Below the pieces are notes generated by a model. The model ran no database searches, was not told the DNA's origin, and saw only the letters and a list, made by a program, of their open reading frames with translations. The position numbers were made by a program, and so were the translations under genes. 6,235 nucleotides of DNA from Gammaproteobacteria bacterium. GTDB lineage: Bacteria; Pseudomonadota; Gammaproteobacteria; Steroidobacterales; Steroidobacteraceae. Where the stretch lies: positions 1 to 6,235 of the forward strand of contig JADLDF010000265.1 of assembly GCA_020846815.1 (NCBI GenBank). Direction: 5' to 3'. Each line of letters opens with the position of its first letter. Position 1 is the stretch's first letter. This document shows, one piece after another, positions 1-6,235 of this stretch.

Positions 1-224
1 ACGTCGCGCGCAAGGGCTCGATCGCGATCGACGGCGTCAGCCTGACGGTCAACGAAGTCGAGGGCGACGAGTTCGGCGTCAACCTGATCCCGCACACCCA
101 GACGGTGACCACGCTCGGCGAATTGCGTGTCGGCCGCCGCGTCAACCTCGAAATCGACCAGGTCGCGCGCTATGTCGAGCGGCTGCTCGGCGCGCAGCAG
201 GCCGCGCCGTCGCCCTCGCACTGA
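1..224 (+). CDS. ribE: Riboflavin synthase, C-terminal part (partial, cut by left edge)
   Basis: Reading frame begins at base 3 and gives 73 residues before a TGA at 222-224. The fragment contains KGSIAIDGVSLTVN (fragment residues 4-17), then LIPHTQTVTTLG, and ends in VNLEIDQVARYVERLL. These are hallmarks of the second lumazine-binding repeat of riboflavin synthase. The enzyme dismutates two 6,7-dimethyl-8-ribityllumazine molecules into riboflavin plus the pyrimidine precursor, acting in the cytoplasm as a homotrimer. Family members are about 200-220 residues, so roughly the first two thirds lie outside the window. The ribB-type gene starts 17 bases downstream on the same strand, so the two are almost certainly co-transcribed. 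In many proteobacteria ribD lies immediately upstream; that cannot be seen here. The gene is called ribC in some species. Confidence 0.96.
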   Translation, partial: VARKGSIAIDGVSLTVNEVEGDEFGVNLIPHTQTVTTLGELRVGRRVNLEIDQVARYVERLLGAQQAAPSPSH

Positions 225-226
225 AG

Positions 227-233
227 AAAGGAG
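227..233 (+). promoter_or_regulatory. Ribosome binding site of the ribB-type gene
   Basis: AAAGGAG lies 8 bases before the ATG at 242 and is a near-consensus Shine-Dalgarno sequence. It fixes that ATG as the start. It is one of only two strong ribosome binding sites in the window; the other precedes the peroxidase gene. Confidence 0.85.
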
Positions 234-241
234 CACCGAGC

Positions 242-1390
<1,149 letters not shown>

Positions 1391-1391
1391 C

Positions 1392-1868
1392 GTGCCGGAC
1401 GCGACGCAGATCGAAGGCGCGCTCGACGCCCGCGGCCTGAAGGTCGCGATCGTCGCCGGACGCTGGAACGACTTCATCATCGCGAGCCTGCTGAAGGGCG
1501 CCCGTGCCTCCTGGGCGCGCCACGGCGGCGCACCGGCCGATCTCACGGTCGCGCGCGTGCCCGGCGCGTTCGAGCTGCCGGTCGCGGTCAAGCGTTTCGC
1601 CGCCACGGGGCGCTACGATGCCGTGGTCGCGCTCGGTTGCGTGATCCGCGGCGACACGCCCCACTTCGACTACGTCGCGGGCGAGGCCGCCGCCGGCTTG
1701 ACGCGTGCCCAGCTCGACACCGGCGTGCCGTGCATCTTCGGCGTGCTGACGGTCGACACGGTCGACCAGGCGCTGGAGCGTGCCGCGACCACGCGCATGG
1801 ACAAGGGTGGCGAGGCGATGGATGTCGCGATCGAGATGGCGGATCTGTTCCGCCGGGTCGGCCGATGA
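1392..1868 (+). CDS. ribH: 6,7-dimethyl-8-ribityllumazine synthase
   Basis: 158 residues, normal for the family, with a GTG start one base after the upstream stop. There is no in-frame start further upstream near the junction and only a weak GGA at 1378-1380, so translation is probably coupled to the ribB-type gene. The enzyme condenses 5-amino-6-ribitylamino-uracil with 3,4-dihydroxy-2-butanone 4-phosphate to give lumazine, the penultimate riboflavin step, and assembles as pentamers or 60-mer shells in the cytoplasm. Motifs seen: GRWNDFI (23-29, aromatic W25 at the substrate-stacking position), VPGAFELPVA (56-65), ALGCVIRGDTPHFDYVAGE (80-98) containing the catalytic His (H91), and FGVLTVDTVDQALERA near the C-terminus, followed by a Lys-Gly-Gly-Glu segment. 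It overlaps the nusB start by four bases. Confidence 0.97.
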   Translation: MPDATQIEGALDARGLKVAIVAGRWNDFIIASLLKGARASWARHGGAPADLTVARVPGAFELPVAVKRFAATGRYDAVVALGCVIRGDTPHFDYVAGEAAAGLTRAQLDTGVPCIFGVLTVDTVDQALERAATTRMDKGGEAMDVAIEMADLFRRVGR

Positions 1869-2311
1869 ACCGGCCCGTGCAGCAGCACGACCCGCGCTCG
1901 GGCGCGCGCTCGCTGGCGCGCAAGCTGGCGCTGCAGGCGATCTACCGGCTGCAGATCAACGAAGGGCCCTGGCAGGACCTGATCGGCGAATTCCAGTCGG
2001 CCGAGGACATGCCCCGGGCCGATCACGAGTACTTCGCGGAGATCGTGCGCGCGGTCGCCGGCGAGCGCGAAGCACTCGACGCCAGCCTCGCGGCCTGGCT
2101 CGACCGCAAGCCGTCGGAGCTCGATCCGGTCGAGCACGCCGTGCTGCTGGTCGGCACCTGGGAGCTGCGCTCGCGTCCCGACGTGCCCTGGCGCGTCGTC
2201 ATCAACGAAGCCGTGACTCTGACGCGCCGCTTCGGCGCGACCGACGGGCACAAGTTCGTCAACGCCGTGCTCGACCGCGCGGCGCGCGAGCTGCGGCCGC
2301 ACGAGCACTGA
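1865..2311 (+). CDS. nusB: Transcription antitermination factor NusB
   Basis: 148 residues starting at ATG 1865, which overlaps the ribH stop as ATGA (1865-1868); the frame stays open upstream inside ribH, but this ATG gives a family-sized protein with the correct N-terminus. NusB is an all-helical RNA-binding protein that pairs with S10 (NusE) on boxA RNA, promoting rRNA operon antitermination. The N-terminal Arg-rich helix RSLARKLALQAIYRLQ (15-30) is the boxA-binding region, and the C-terminal half carries DPVEHAVLLVGTWEL, the INEAVTL segment (I113, N114, E115) and FGATDGHKFVNAVLD (123-137), all typical of the family. No clear Shine-Dalgarno sequence is present, consistent with translation by re-initiation after ribH. 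Linkage of nusB to ribH and thiL is common in proteobacteria. Confidence 0.97.
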   Translation: MNRPVQQHDPRSGARSLARKLALQAIYRLQINEGPWQDLIGEFQSAEDMPRADHEYFAEIVRAVAGEREALDASLAAWLDRKPSELDPVEHAVLLVGTWELRSRPDVPWRVVINEAVTLTRRFGATDGHKFVNAVLDRAARELRPHEH

Positions 2312-2344
2312 GCGCCGCTTTCCGGCCCGCAGGTCCTGCTACCC

Positions 2345-3328
2345 ATGGCGCTGTCCGAGTTCGAGCTGATCCACCGCTACTTCGGCGGCACCCGGGCGCC
2401 CGGCGCGGGCGCACGCCGCGAGGACGTGCTGCTCGGCGTCGGCGACGACGGCGCGATCCTGCGGCCCCCGCCGGGGCACGACCTGGTCGCGGTCGCCGAC
2501 ACGATCATCGAGGGCATGCACTTTCCGGTCGGCTCGCCGCCGGCCGCGGTGGGCCATCGCGCCCTCGCGGTGAACCTCAGCGACGTCGCAGCCATGGGTG
2601 CGACGCCTGCCTGGGCGCTGCTGTCGCTGTCGCTGCCCCAGGCCGATGAAGAATGGCTGCAGGCCTTCGCCACGGGCCTCGGACGGCTGGCGCAGGAGCA
2701 CGGCGTCGCCCTGGTCGGCGGCGACACCACGGGCGGCGCGCTCGTCGTCAACGTGCAGCTGCTCGGCTTCGTGCCCACAGGCAGCGCGCTGCGCCGTGCC
2801 GGCGGTACGCCCGGCGACTGGATCTTCGTCTCCGGCACGCCCGGCGACGCCGCCGCCGGCCTCGCGATCGAGATGGGCACGGCGGGACCGGGCGGTCTCG
2901 ATGAGGCCTGGCTGCGCGACCGCTTCCTCTATCCGACTCCGCGCGTCGCGCTCGGCGGACTGCTGCGCGGGCTCGCCAGCGCCTGCATCGACGTCTCCGA
3001 CGGCCTCGTGGGCGATCTCGGCAAGCTCGCTGCGGCCAGCGGCTGCGGCGCCGAGCTCGACGTCACGCGGTTGCCGCTCTCGCCGGCGCTGATCCGCACG
3101 CTCGGCGCGGAGCAGGCACTGGAACGGGCACTCTCTGGCGGCGACGACTACGAGCTGTGCTTCACTGTCCCCGATGCGCGACTCGCCGAGGCCAACGCCC
3201 GGCTGGCCGCGCAGCCGACGCCGGTGCGCTGCATCGGACGCCTAGTGTCAGGAAGTGACGTGAAACTGCAGCGTGCCGGGACCGTGATGGACTTCTCGCA
3301 CACGGGGTTCGACCACTTCGCCCGCTGA
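2345..3328 (+). CDS. thiL: Thiamine-monophosphate kinase
   Basis: 327 residues, full length. ThiL phosphorylates thiamine monophosphate with ATP to make the cofactor thiamine diphosphate, in the cytoplasm; it belongs to the PurM/AIR-synthase-like fold. Motifs seen in order: FELIHRYF (6-13), VGDDGA (32-37, Mg/ATP acidic loop), VADTIIEGMHF (50-60, D52), NLSDVAAMGA (77-86), LVGGDTTGG (123-131), DVSDGL (216-221) and SGGDDYELCF (264-273). All are intact, so it should be active. The start ATG is 33 bases after the nusB stop. The only ribosome-binding candidate is a weak AGGT at 2331-2334, and it sits inside the short palindrome GCAGGTCCTGC (2329-2339). The gene ends the riboflavin/thiamine cluster. 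Phosphatidylglycerophosphatase pgpA, a frequent follower of thiL, is absent at this position. Confidence 0.97.
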   Translation: MALSEFELIHRYFGGTRAPGAGARREDVLLGVGDDGAILRPPPGHDLVAVADTIIEGMHFPVGSPPAAVGHRALAVNLSDVAAMGATPAWALLSLSLPQADEEWLQAFATGLGRLAQEHGVALVGGDTTGGALVVNVQLLGFVPTGSALRRAGGTPGDWIFVSGTPGDAAAGLAIEMGTAGPGGLDEAWLRDRFLYPTPRVALGGLLRGLASACIDVSDGLVGDLGKLAAASGCGAELDVTRLPLSPALIRTLGAEQALERALSGGDDYELCFTVPDARLAEANARLAAQPTPVRCIGRLVSGSDVKLQRAGTVMDFSHTGFDHFAR

Positions 3329-3434
3329 GCCCGGCCCGTCGGGAACTGCGTCACAGCCCGCAGCGGCGTCTCTTCGTATCCTGCCCGCGCACAGCTTCGG
3401 TCAACTCCGACCGCGGCGGCGACGTGACGCTCCG

Positions 3435-4751
3435 ATGCCATCACTCCTGCAGAACGATTCCAAGGCCAGCTCGCCGGCGAAGATGCCGGAGAAGATCGGC
3501 AAGTACGTGATCGTGAACGAGGTCGGACGCGGCAGCACCGGCACCGTCTACCTCTCGCACGACCCGTACTACGGTCGCGACGTCGCGATCAAGGTTTACA
3601 ACCTCGATGCCGGCGGCGACGAGGAGAAGGCGCGCATCGCGCGCAAGATGTTCCTCTCCGAGGCCCACATGGTGGGCATGCTGCAGCACCCGCACATCCT
3701 GCCGATCTACGACGCGGGCGAGGAGGGCGACTACTGCTACATCGTCACCGAGCATGTGCACGGCGCGCGCACGCTCGCAGCCTACTGCAAGCCCGACAAC
3801 CTGCTGCGCATCGACGACGTCGTCGAGATCGTCTACAAGTGTGCGCGCGCGCTGCACTACGCGCACTCGCGCGGCGTGATCCACCGCGACATCAAGCCGT
3901 CGAACATCATGCTGACGCAGGACTCCGACGTCCGCATCATCGACTTCGGCATCGCGCTGGTCGCCGACTCCGACATCTCGCGCATCGAGGGCATCGCCGG
4001 CAGCCCGAGCTACATGTCGCCCGAGCAGGTGCAGAGCCTCGAGCTCACGCACCGCTCCGACATCTATTCGCTCGGCGCAGTGATGTACGAGCTGCTGACG
4101 GGGGCGCGGCCCTTCAAGGCCTCGAACCTCGCCAAGCTCCTGCACCAGATCGTCTACGCCACGCCGGCGCCGATCCACACCCTGCGCCCCGACATCCCCG
4201 AGGAACTCGAGCAGGTCTGCGCCACGGCGCTGATGAAGCAGCCCGAGCGCCGCTACAAGACCGGCCTCGATTTCGCGGCGGACCTCACGCGCGTGCACCA
4301 GAAGCTGCGCGAGGCATATTCCAAGATCGACCCGCAGGAGCAGTTCGCGACCTTGCGCCGACTGCGCTTCTTCCACGAGTTCTCGCACGCCGAGATCTGG
4401 GAAGTCATGCGCGCCAGCACCTGGCGCGACTACGCACCGGGCGAGCACATCGTGCGCGAGGGCGAGATCGACGACCGCTTCTACATCCTGGTGTCGGGCG
4501 AGTGCGCGGTGGAGCGCACCGGCACCAACGTCGGGCGCATCGAGACCGGCGACTGCTTCGGCGAGACCGGCTACGTGAAGGGCGCGCGCCGCACCGCCAG
4601 CATCCGCGCTTCGAGCCCGGTGACGGTGCTGAAGGTGAGTGCGACGCTGCTGGAGCAGGTGTCCGCCGCCTGCCAGCTGCGCTTCAACCGCATGTTCCTG
4701 AAGACCCTGATCACCCGGCTGCAGAGCGCCGAGGCCGCGGCGATCCGCTGA
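3435..4751 (+). CDS. Ser/Thr protein kinase with C-terminal cyclic-nucleotide-binding domain
   Basis: 438 residues. A short, probably disordered N-terminus (1-22) precedes a complete Hanks-type kinase domain (about 24-290). Seen are the glycine loop GRGSTGTVY (31-39), VAIK lysine K53, helix-C glutamate E76, catalytic loop HRDIKPSN (150-157, D152), DFG (170-172), [10 protein letters not shown] (189-198), D209 of helix F and R272. A linker leads to a cyclic-nucleotide-binding domain (about 312-430), beginning at LRFFHEFS with the [20 protein letters not shown] strand pair and a phosphate-binding cassette [15 protein letters not shown] (374-388, E377 and R386). No membrane segment, signal peptide or PASTA repeat is seen, so it is predicted to be cytosolic. 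ATG 3435 gives the longest product; M17 (base 3483) is an alternative because neither has a good ribosome binding site. It lies 106 bases after thiL, so it is probably its own transcription unit. Substrates and the true ligand are unknown; the domain calls are firm. Confidence 0.93.
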   Translation: MPSLLQNDSKASSPAKMPEKIGKYVIVNEVGRGSTGTVYLSHDPYYGRDVAIKVYNLDAGGDEEKARIARKMFLSEAHMVGMLQHPHILPIYDAGEEGDYCYIVTEHVHGARTLAAYCKPDNLLRIDDVVEIVYKCARALHYAHSRGVIHRDIKPSNIMLTQDSDVRIIDFGIALVADSDISRIEGIAGSPSYMSPEQVQSLELTHRSDIYSLGAVMYELLTGARPFKASNLAKLLHQIVYATPAPIHTLRPDIPEELEQVCATALMKQPERRYKTGLDFAADLTRVHQKLREAYSKIDPQEQFATLRRLRFFHEFSHAEIWEVMRASTWRDYAPGEHIVREGEIDDRFYILVSGECAVERTGTNVGRIETGDCFGETGYVKGARRTASIRASSPVTVLKVSATLLEQVSAACQLRFNRMFLKTLITRLQSAEAAAIR

Positions 4752-4762
4752 GCGCGTCCCGT

Positions 4763-4778
4763 GGCGGGCTCACCCGCC
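4763..4778 (+). terminator. GC hairpin after the kinase gene, terminator-like
   Basis: GGCGGG (4763-4768), loop CTCA, CCCGCC (4773-4778): a perfect 6-bp all-GC stem starting 12 bases after the kinase stop. There is no T-run after it (the next bases are GGACGGCAC), so it is not a classic intrinsic terminator. It may be a weak terminator or an mRNA 3'-end stabiliser. Such stems occur easily in GC-rich DNA. Confidence 0.4.
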
Positions 4779-4800
4779 GGACGGCACAATCGACTTCCCG

Positions 4801-4818
4801 GGCCGGCAACCGCCGGCC
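4801..4818 (+). promoter_or_regulatory. Perfect hairpin just upstream of the peroxidase ribosome binding site
   Basis: GGCCGGC (4801-4807), loop AACC, GCCGGCC (4812-4818): a perfect 7-bp all-GC stem with a 4-base loop. It ends nine bases before the ribosome binding site at 4828. As RNA it would fold in the 5' leader of the peroxidase mRNA without covering the ribosome binding site. A leader-stabilising or spacing role is inference only. Confidence 0.4.
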
Positions 4819-4827
4819 ATGCGACAT

Positions 4828-4832
4828 GGAGG
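4828..4832 (+). promoter_or_regulatory. Ribosome binding site of the peroxidase gene
   Basis: GGAGG, 8 bases before ATG 4841. It decides the start: an in-frame ATG at 4826 overlaps this site and cannot use it, whereas 4841 has ideal spacing and gives a clean signal peptide. Confidence 0.85.
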
Positions 4833-4840
4833 TCGTCCCG

Positions 4841-5524
4841 ATGATCCTTGCAATCCGCCTCGCCCCGCGCGCCGTATTCGCCGCCCTCGCGCTGATCGGC
4901 GCGCAGGCCGCAATCGCGGCCACCCCGAAAGTTCCTGCCGTCACCGCCAGCGTCACGACCAGCGTCACCGCCGGCGCGGCGACGACCGCAGCCGCTGCGA
5001 CTCCGGCGGGCGGCTCCGCCGCGACGCCTGCCACTGCCGTTGCTGCCGCGAAGTGCCCGGCGTTCCTCGACCAGGAGTTCACGCGCCTGCGCTCCGCCGA
5101 GAAGGTCAACCTGTGCAAGGCCTTCGCCGGCAAACCGCTGCTGGTGGTGAACACCGCGAGCCACTGCGGCTTCACGCCGCAGTTCAAGGGCCTGGAGGCG
5201 CTGAACCAGAAGTACCGCGGTCGCGGCCTCGTCGTGCTCGGCTTCCCGTCGGACGACTTCAACCAGGAAGCGAAGGACCAGGCCGAGACGGCCGAGGTCT
5301 GCTACGTCAACTACGGCGTCAAGTTCGCGATGTTCGCGCCGACGGTGGTCAGCGGCAGCAAGGCCAATCCGCTGTTCCGCGAGCTCGCGCGCCAGTCGCA
5401 GGAGCCCTCCTGGAACTTCAACAAGTACCTGGTGGCGGCGGACGGCAAGGTCGTCGGGTATTTCGGCAGCCGCACGGCACCGGATTCGCCTGAGATGCAG
5501 GCCGCGATCGAGAAGCTGCTCTGA
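4841..5524 (+). CDS. Exported glutathione peroxidase-family (thiol peroxidase) protein
   Basis: 227 residues from ATG 4841. An N-terminal Sec-type signal peptide (1-26: R6, R10, a hydrophobic stretch, then an AIA cleavage motif at 24-26) predicts a periplasmic protein. Residues 27-71 are an Ala/Thr/Val/Pro-rich low-complexity linker. The thioredoxin-fold peroxidase domain follows (about 72-227) with [16 protein letters not shown], where C109 is the peroxidatic cysteine. SWNFNKYL supplies W191 and N192 of the catalytic tetrad. C154 (in [10 protein letters not shown]) fits the resolving cysteine of thioredoxin-dependent family members, so reduction by a thioredoxin-like protein is more likely than by glutathione. 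The usual FPCNQF motif reads FPSDDF (135-140), replacing the tetrad Gln with Asp (D139). C72 and C92 are extra cysteines before the core domain. It probably reduces hydroperoxides, but activity with the altered motif is uncertain. Confidence 0.9.
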   Translation: MILAIRLAPRAVFAALALIGAQAAIAATPKVPAVTASVTTSVTAGAATTAAAATPAGGSAATPATAVAAAKCPAFLDQEFTRLRSAEKVNLCKAFAGKPLLVVNTASHCGFTPQFKGLEALNQKYRGRGLVVLGFPSDDFNQEAKDQAETAEVCYVNYGVKFAMFAPTVVSGSKANPLFRELARQSQEPSWNFNKYLVAADGKVVGYFGSRTAPDSPEMQAAIEKLL

Positions 5525-5529
5525 CCGGT

Positions 5530-5558
5530 CGGGCAGGCTGAGGCTCTCAGCGCGCCCG
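5530..5558. terminator. Imperfect hairpin between convergent genes, terminator-like
   Basis: CGGGC (5530-5534), a 2x2 internal loop, GCTGAG (5537-5542), loop GCT, CTCAGC (5546-5551), then GCCCG (5554-5558). This is an 11-bp interrupted stem starting 6 bases after the peroxidase stop. There is no T-run on either strand, so any termination function would be of the weak or U-less kind. The position between two convergent genes supports a terminator role. Confidence 0.4.
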
Positions 5559-5563
5559 CGATC

Positions 5564-5631
5564 GGCGGCGCGCTGCGGCCGTGCGAGGGCCGTGCGAGGG
5601 CCGCGCTACGGGAGAGAACCGCAGCGCCGCC
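5564..5631. repeat. Long inverted repeat next to the folE2 3' end
   Basis: GGCGGCGCGCTGCGG (5564-5578) pairs with CCGCAGCGCCGCC (5619-5631): 13 base pairs with a 2-base GC bulge, around a 40-base loop that holds a tandem repeat. The right arm ends 7 bases from the folE2 stop, so it may serve as a 3' structure for the folE2 transcript. The inner pair GCGGCC (5575-5580) / GGCCGC (5599-5604) competes with it. Confidence 0.4.
5577..5603. repeat. 11-bp tandem direct repeat, about 2.5 copies
   Basis: GGCCGTGCGAG occurs at 5577-5587 and again at 5588-5598, followed by a partial GGCCG (5599-5603). The two full copies are identical. It lies in non-coding DNA between the convergent peroxidase and folE2 genes. 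It may be a slippage-prone minisatellite; no function is evident. Confidence 0.75.
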
Positions 5632-5638
5632 CGCGCGC

Positions 5639-6235
5639 TCAGGCCGGCTCGGCGTCCTTGTCGCGCTCGATCAGCGCGTAAGCCGAGTGGTTGTGGATCG
5701 ACTCGAAGTTCTCCGACTCGACCACATAGGCGGCGACCCGGTCCTCGTTGTTCATGCGCACGGCCACGTCGCGCACCATGTCCTCGACGAACTTGGGGTT
5801 CTCGTAGGCACGTTCGGTCACGTACTTCTCGTCCGGGCGCTTGAGGATGCCGTAGAGCTCGCACGACGCCTCGGACTCGGCGATGTCGATCAGCTCCTCG
5901 ATCCACATGTGTTCACGCAGCTTCGCGCTGATCGTGACGTGCGAGCGCTGGTTGTGGGCGCCGTACTGGGAGATCTTCTTGCTGCAGGGGCAGAGGCTCG
6001 TCACCGGCACCACCACCTTGACCCAGAGCGCGGTCACGCCGTTGCGGCGCTCGCCGATCAGGGTGGCCTGGTAGTCCATCAGGCTCTCCACGCCCGAGAC
6101 CGGCGCCTTCTTCATCACGAAGAACGGGAAGGTCATCTCGATGTGGCCGGCCTCCGCCTCGAGCTTCTCCGTCATCTCCTCGAGGATCTTCTGGAAACCC
6201 TCGACCGAGATCTCGCGCTCCTGGTGCAGCAGCTC
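5639..6235 (-). CDS. folE2: GTP cyclohydrolase FolE2 (type IB), C-terminal part (partial, cut by right edge)
   Basis: The - strand frame is open from the right window edge to a TGA at 5641-5639, giving 198 residues. An internal Met at 6175 is not the start, because coding continues upstream in family-like sequence ([13 protein letters not shown]). FolE2 converts GTP to 7,8-dihydroneopterin triphosphate, the first step of tetrahydrofolate (and queuosine precursor) synthesis, in the cytoplasm as a homotetramer. Signature seen: [11 protein letters not shown] followed by [10 protein letters not shown] (fragment C82, C84, H94, N95) and [14 protein letters not shown] (E145, N146), which hold the metal-binding and active-site residues known for this family. 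The C-terminus [19 protein letters not shown] is also typical. Full-length proteins are roughly 260-310 residues, so about 60-110 N-terminal residues are missing. It is convergent with the peroxidase gene; its promoter, including any Zur box, is outside the window. Confidence 0.96.
   Translation of the reverse strand, partial: ELLHQEREISVEGFQKILEEMTEKLEAEAGHIEMTFPFFVMKKAPVSGVESLMDYQATLIGERRNGVTALWVKVVVPVTSLCPCSKKISQYGAHNQRSHVTISAKLREHMWIEELIDIAESEASCELYGILKRPDEKYVTERAYENPKFVEDMVRDVAVRMNNEDRVAAYVVESENFESIHNHSAYALIERDKDAEPA

Noticed and set aside
225..241. FMN riboswitch ahead of the ribB-type gene
   Set aside because: Only 17 bases separate it from ribE, holding just a ribosome binding site. 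Any riboswitch would have to lie further upstream, outside the window.
1637..1864. Upstream extension of the nusB frame inside ribH
   Set aside because: Arg-rich out-of-frame ribH sequence. ATG 1865 gives a NusB of normal length with its typical Arg-rich N-terminus.
3330..3363. Short stems CCCG/CGGG (3330-3343) and CTGCG/CGCAG (3346-3363) as a thiL terminator
   Set aside because: Only 4- and 5-bp stems with 6- and 8-base loops and no T-run; expected by chance in GC-rich DNA.
3377..3382. TATCCT as a -10 box for the kinase gene
   Set aside because: No -35-like hexamer at 16-18 bases upstream; too weak to list as a promoter.
3441..4448. 335-residue open frame on the - strand opposite the kinase
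   Set aside because: Composition is Val/Asp/Arg/Leu-heavy and mirrors the kinase codons; no motif or ribosome binding site. Treated as a shadow.
3839..4840. Upstream extension of the peroxidase frame through the kinase gene, suggesting a large fusion
   Set aside because: That stretch is the out-of-frame reading of the kinase. A strong ribosome binding site and signal peptide place the true start at 4841.
5883..6074. 63-residue + strand open frame inside folE2
   Set aside because: Lies antisense to the conserved FolE2 metal-site region and has no ribosome binding site or recognisable domain.

Overview
The window is a strongly GC-rich bacterial chromosomal segment, most likely from a Beta- or Gammaproteobacterium. 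The evidence is the gene order riboflavin synthase - ribB-type fusion - lumazine synthase - nusB - thiL, the RibBX form of the ribB fusion (a proteobacterial variant), and the presence of FolE2. I cannot name a genus. No tRNA, rRNA, mobile element, CRISPR array or phage gene is visible.

Left part (1-3328, + strand): a tightly packed riboflavin/thiamine operon. The 3' end of riboflavin synthase (ribE) is followed by a RibB enzyme with a degenerate GTP cyclohydrolase II-like tail (ribBX type), lumazine synthase (ribH, GTG start one base after the previous stop), the antitermination factor nusB (ATGA overlap with ribH) and thiamine-monophosphate kinase (thiL). RibB makes the four-carbon precursor, RibH condenses it with the pyrimidine to form lumazine, and RibE dismutates lumazine to riboflavin. 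NusB and ThiL are customary neighbours, not pathway members. Because the tail of the RibB protein lacks the GTP cyclohydrolase II zinc cysteines, a genuine ribA should lie elsewhere in the genome.

Middle part (3435-4751, + strand): a soluble Hanks-type Ser/Thr protein kinase fused at its C-terminus to a cyclic-nucleotide-binding domain. Both halves carry recognisable key residues. This is the most interesting gene here: a one-protein candidate for second-messenger-controlled phosphorylation, organised in the reverse order of eukaryotic protein kinase G. No phosphatase, cyclase or obvious substrate gene is adjacent.

Right part: a short spacer with two perfect GC hairpins, then an exported glutathione-peroxidase-family protein (+ strand, 4841-5524) with a signal peptide, an Ala/Thr-rich linker and an altered active-site motif. 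A 114-base convergent spacer with a hairpin, an 11-bp tandem repeat and a larger inverted repeat separates it from the 3' part of folE2 (type IB GTP cyclohydrolase, first step of folate synthesis) on the - strand, which runs off the right edge.
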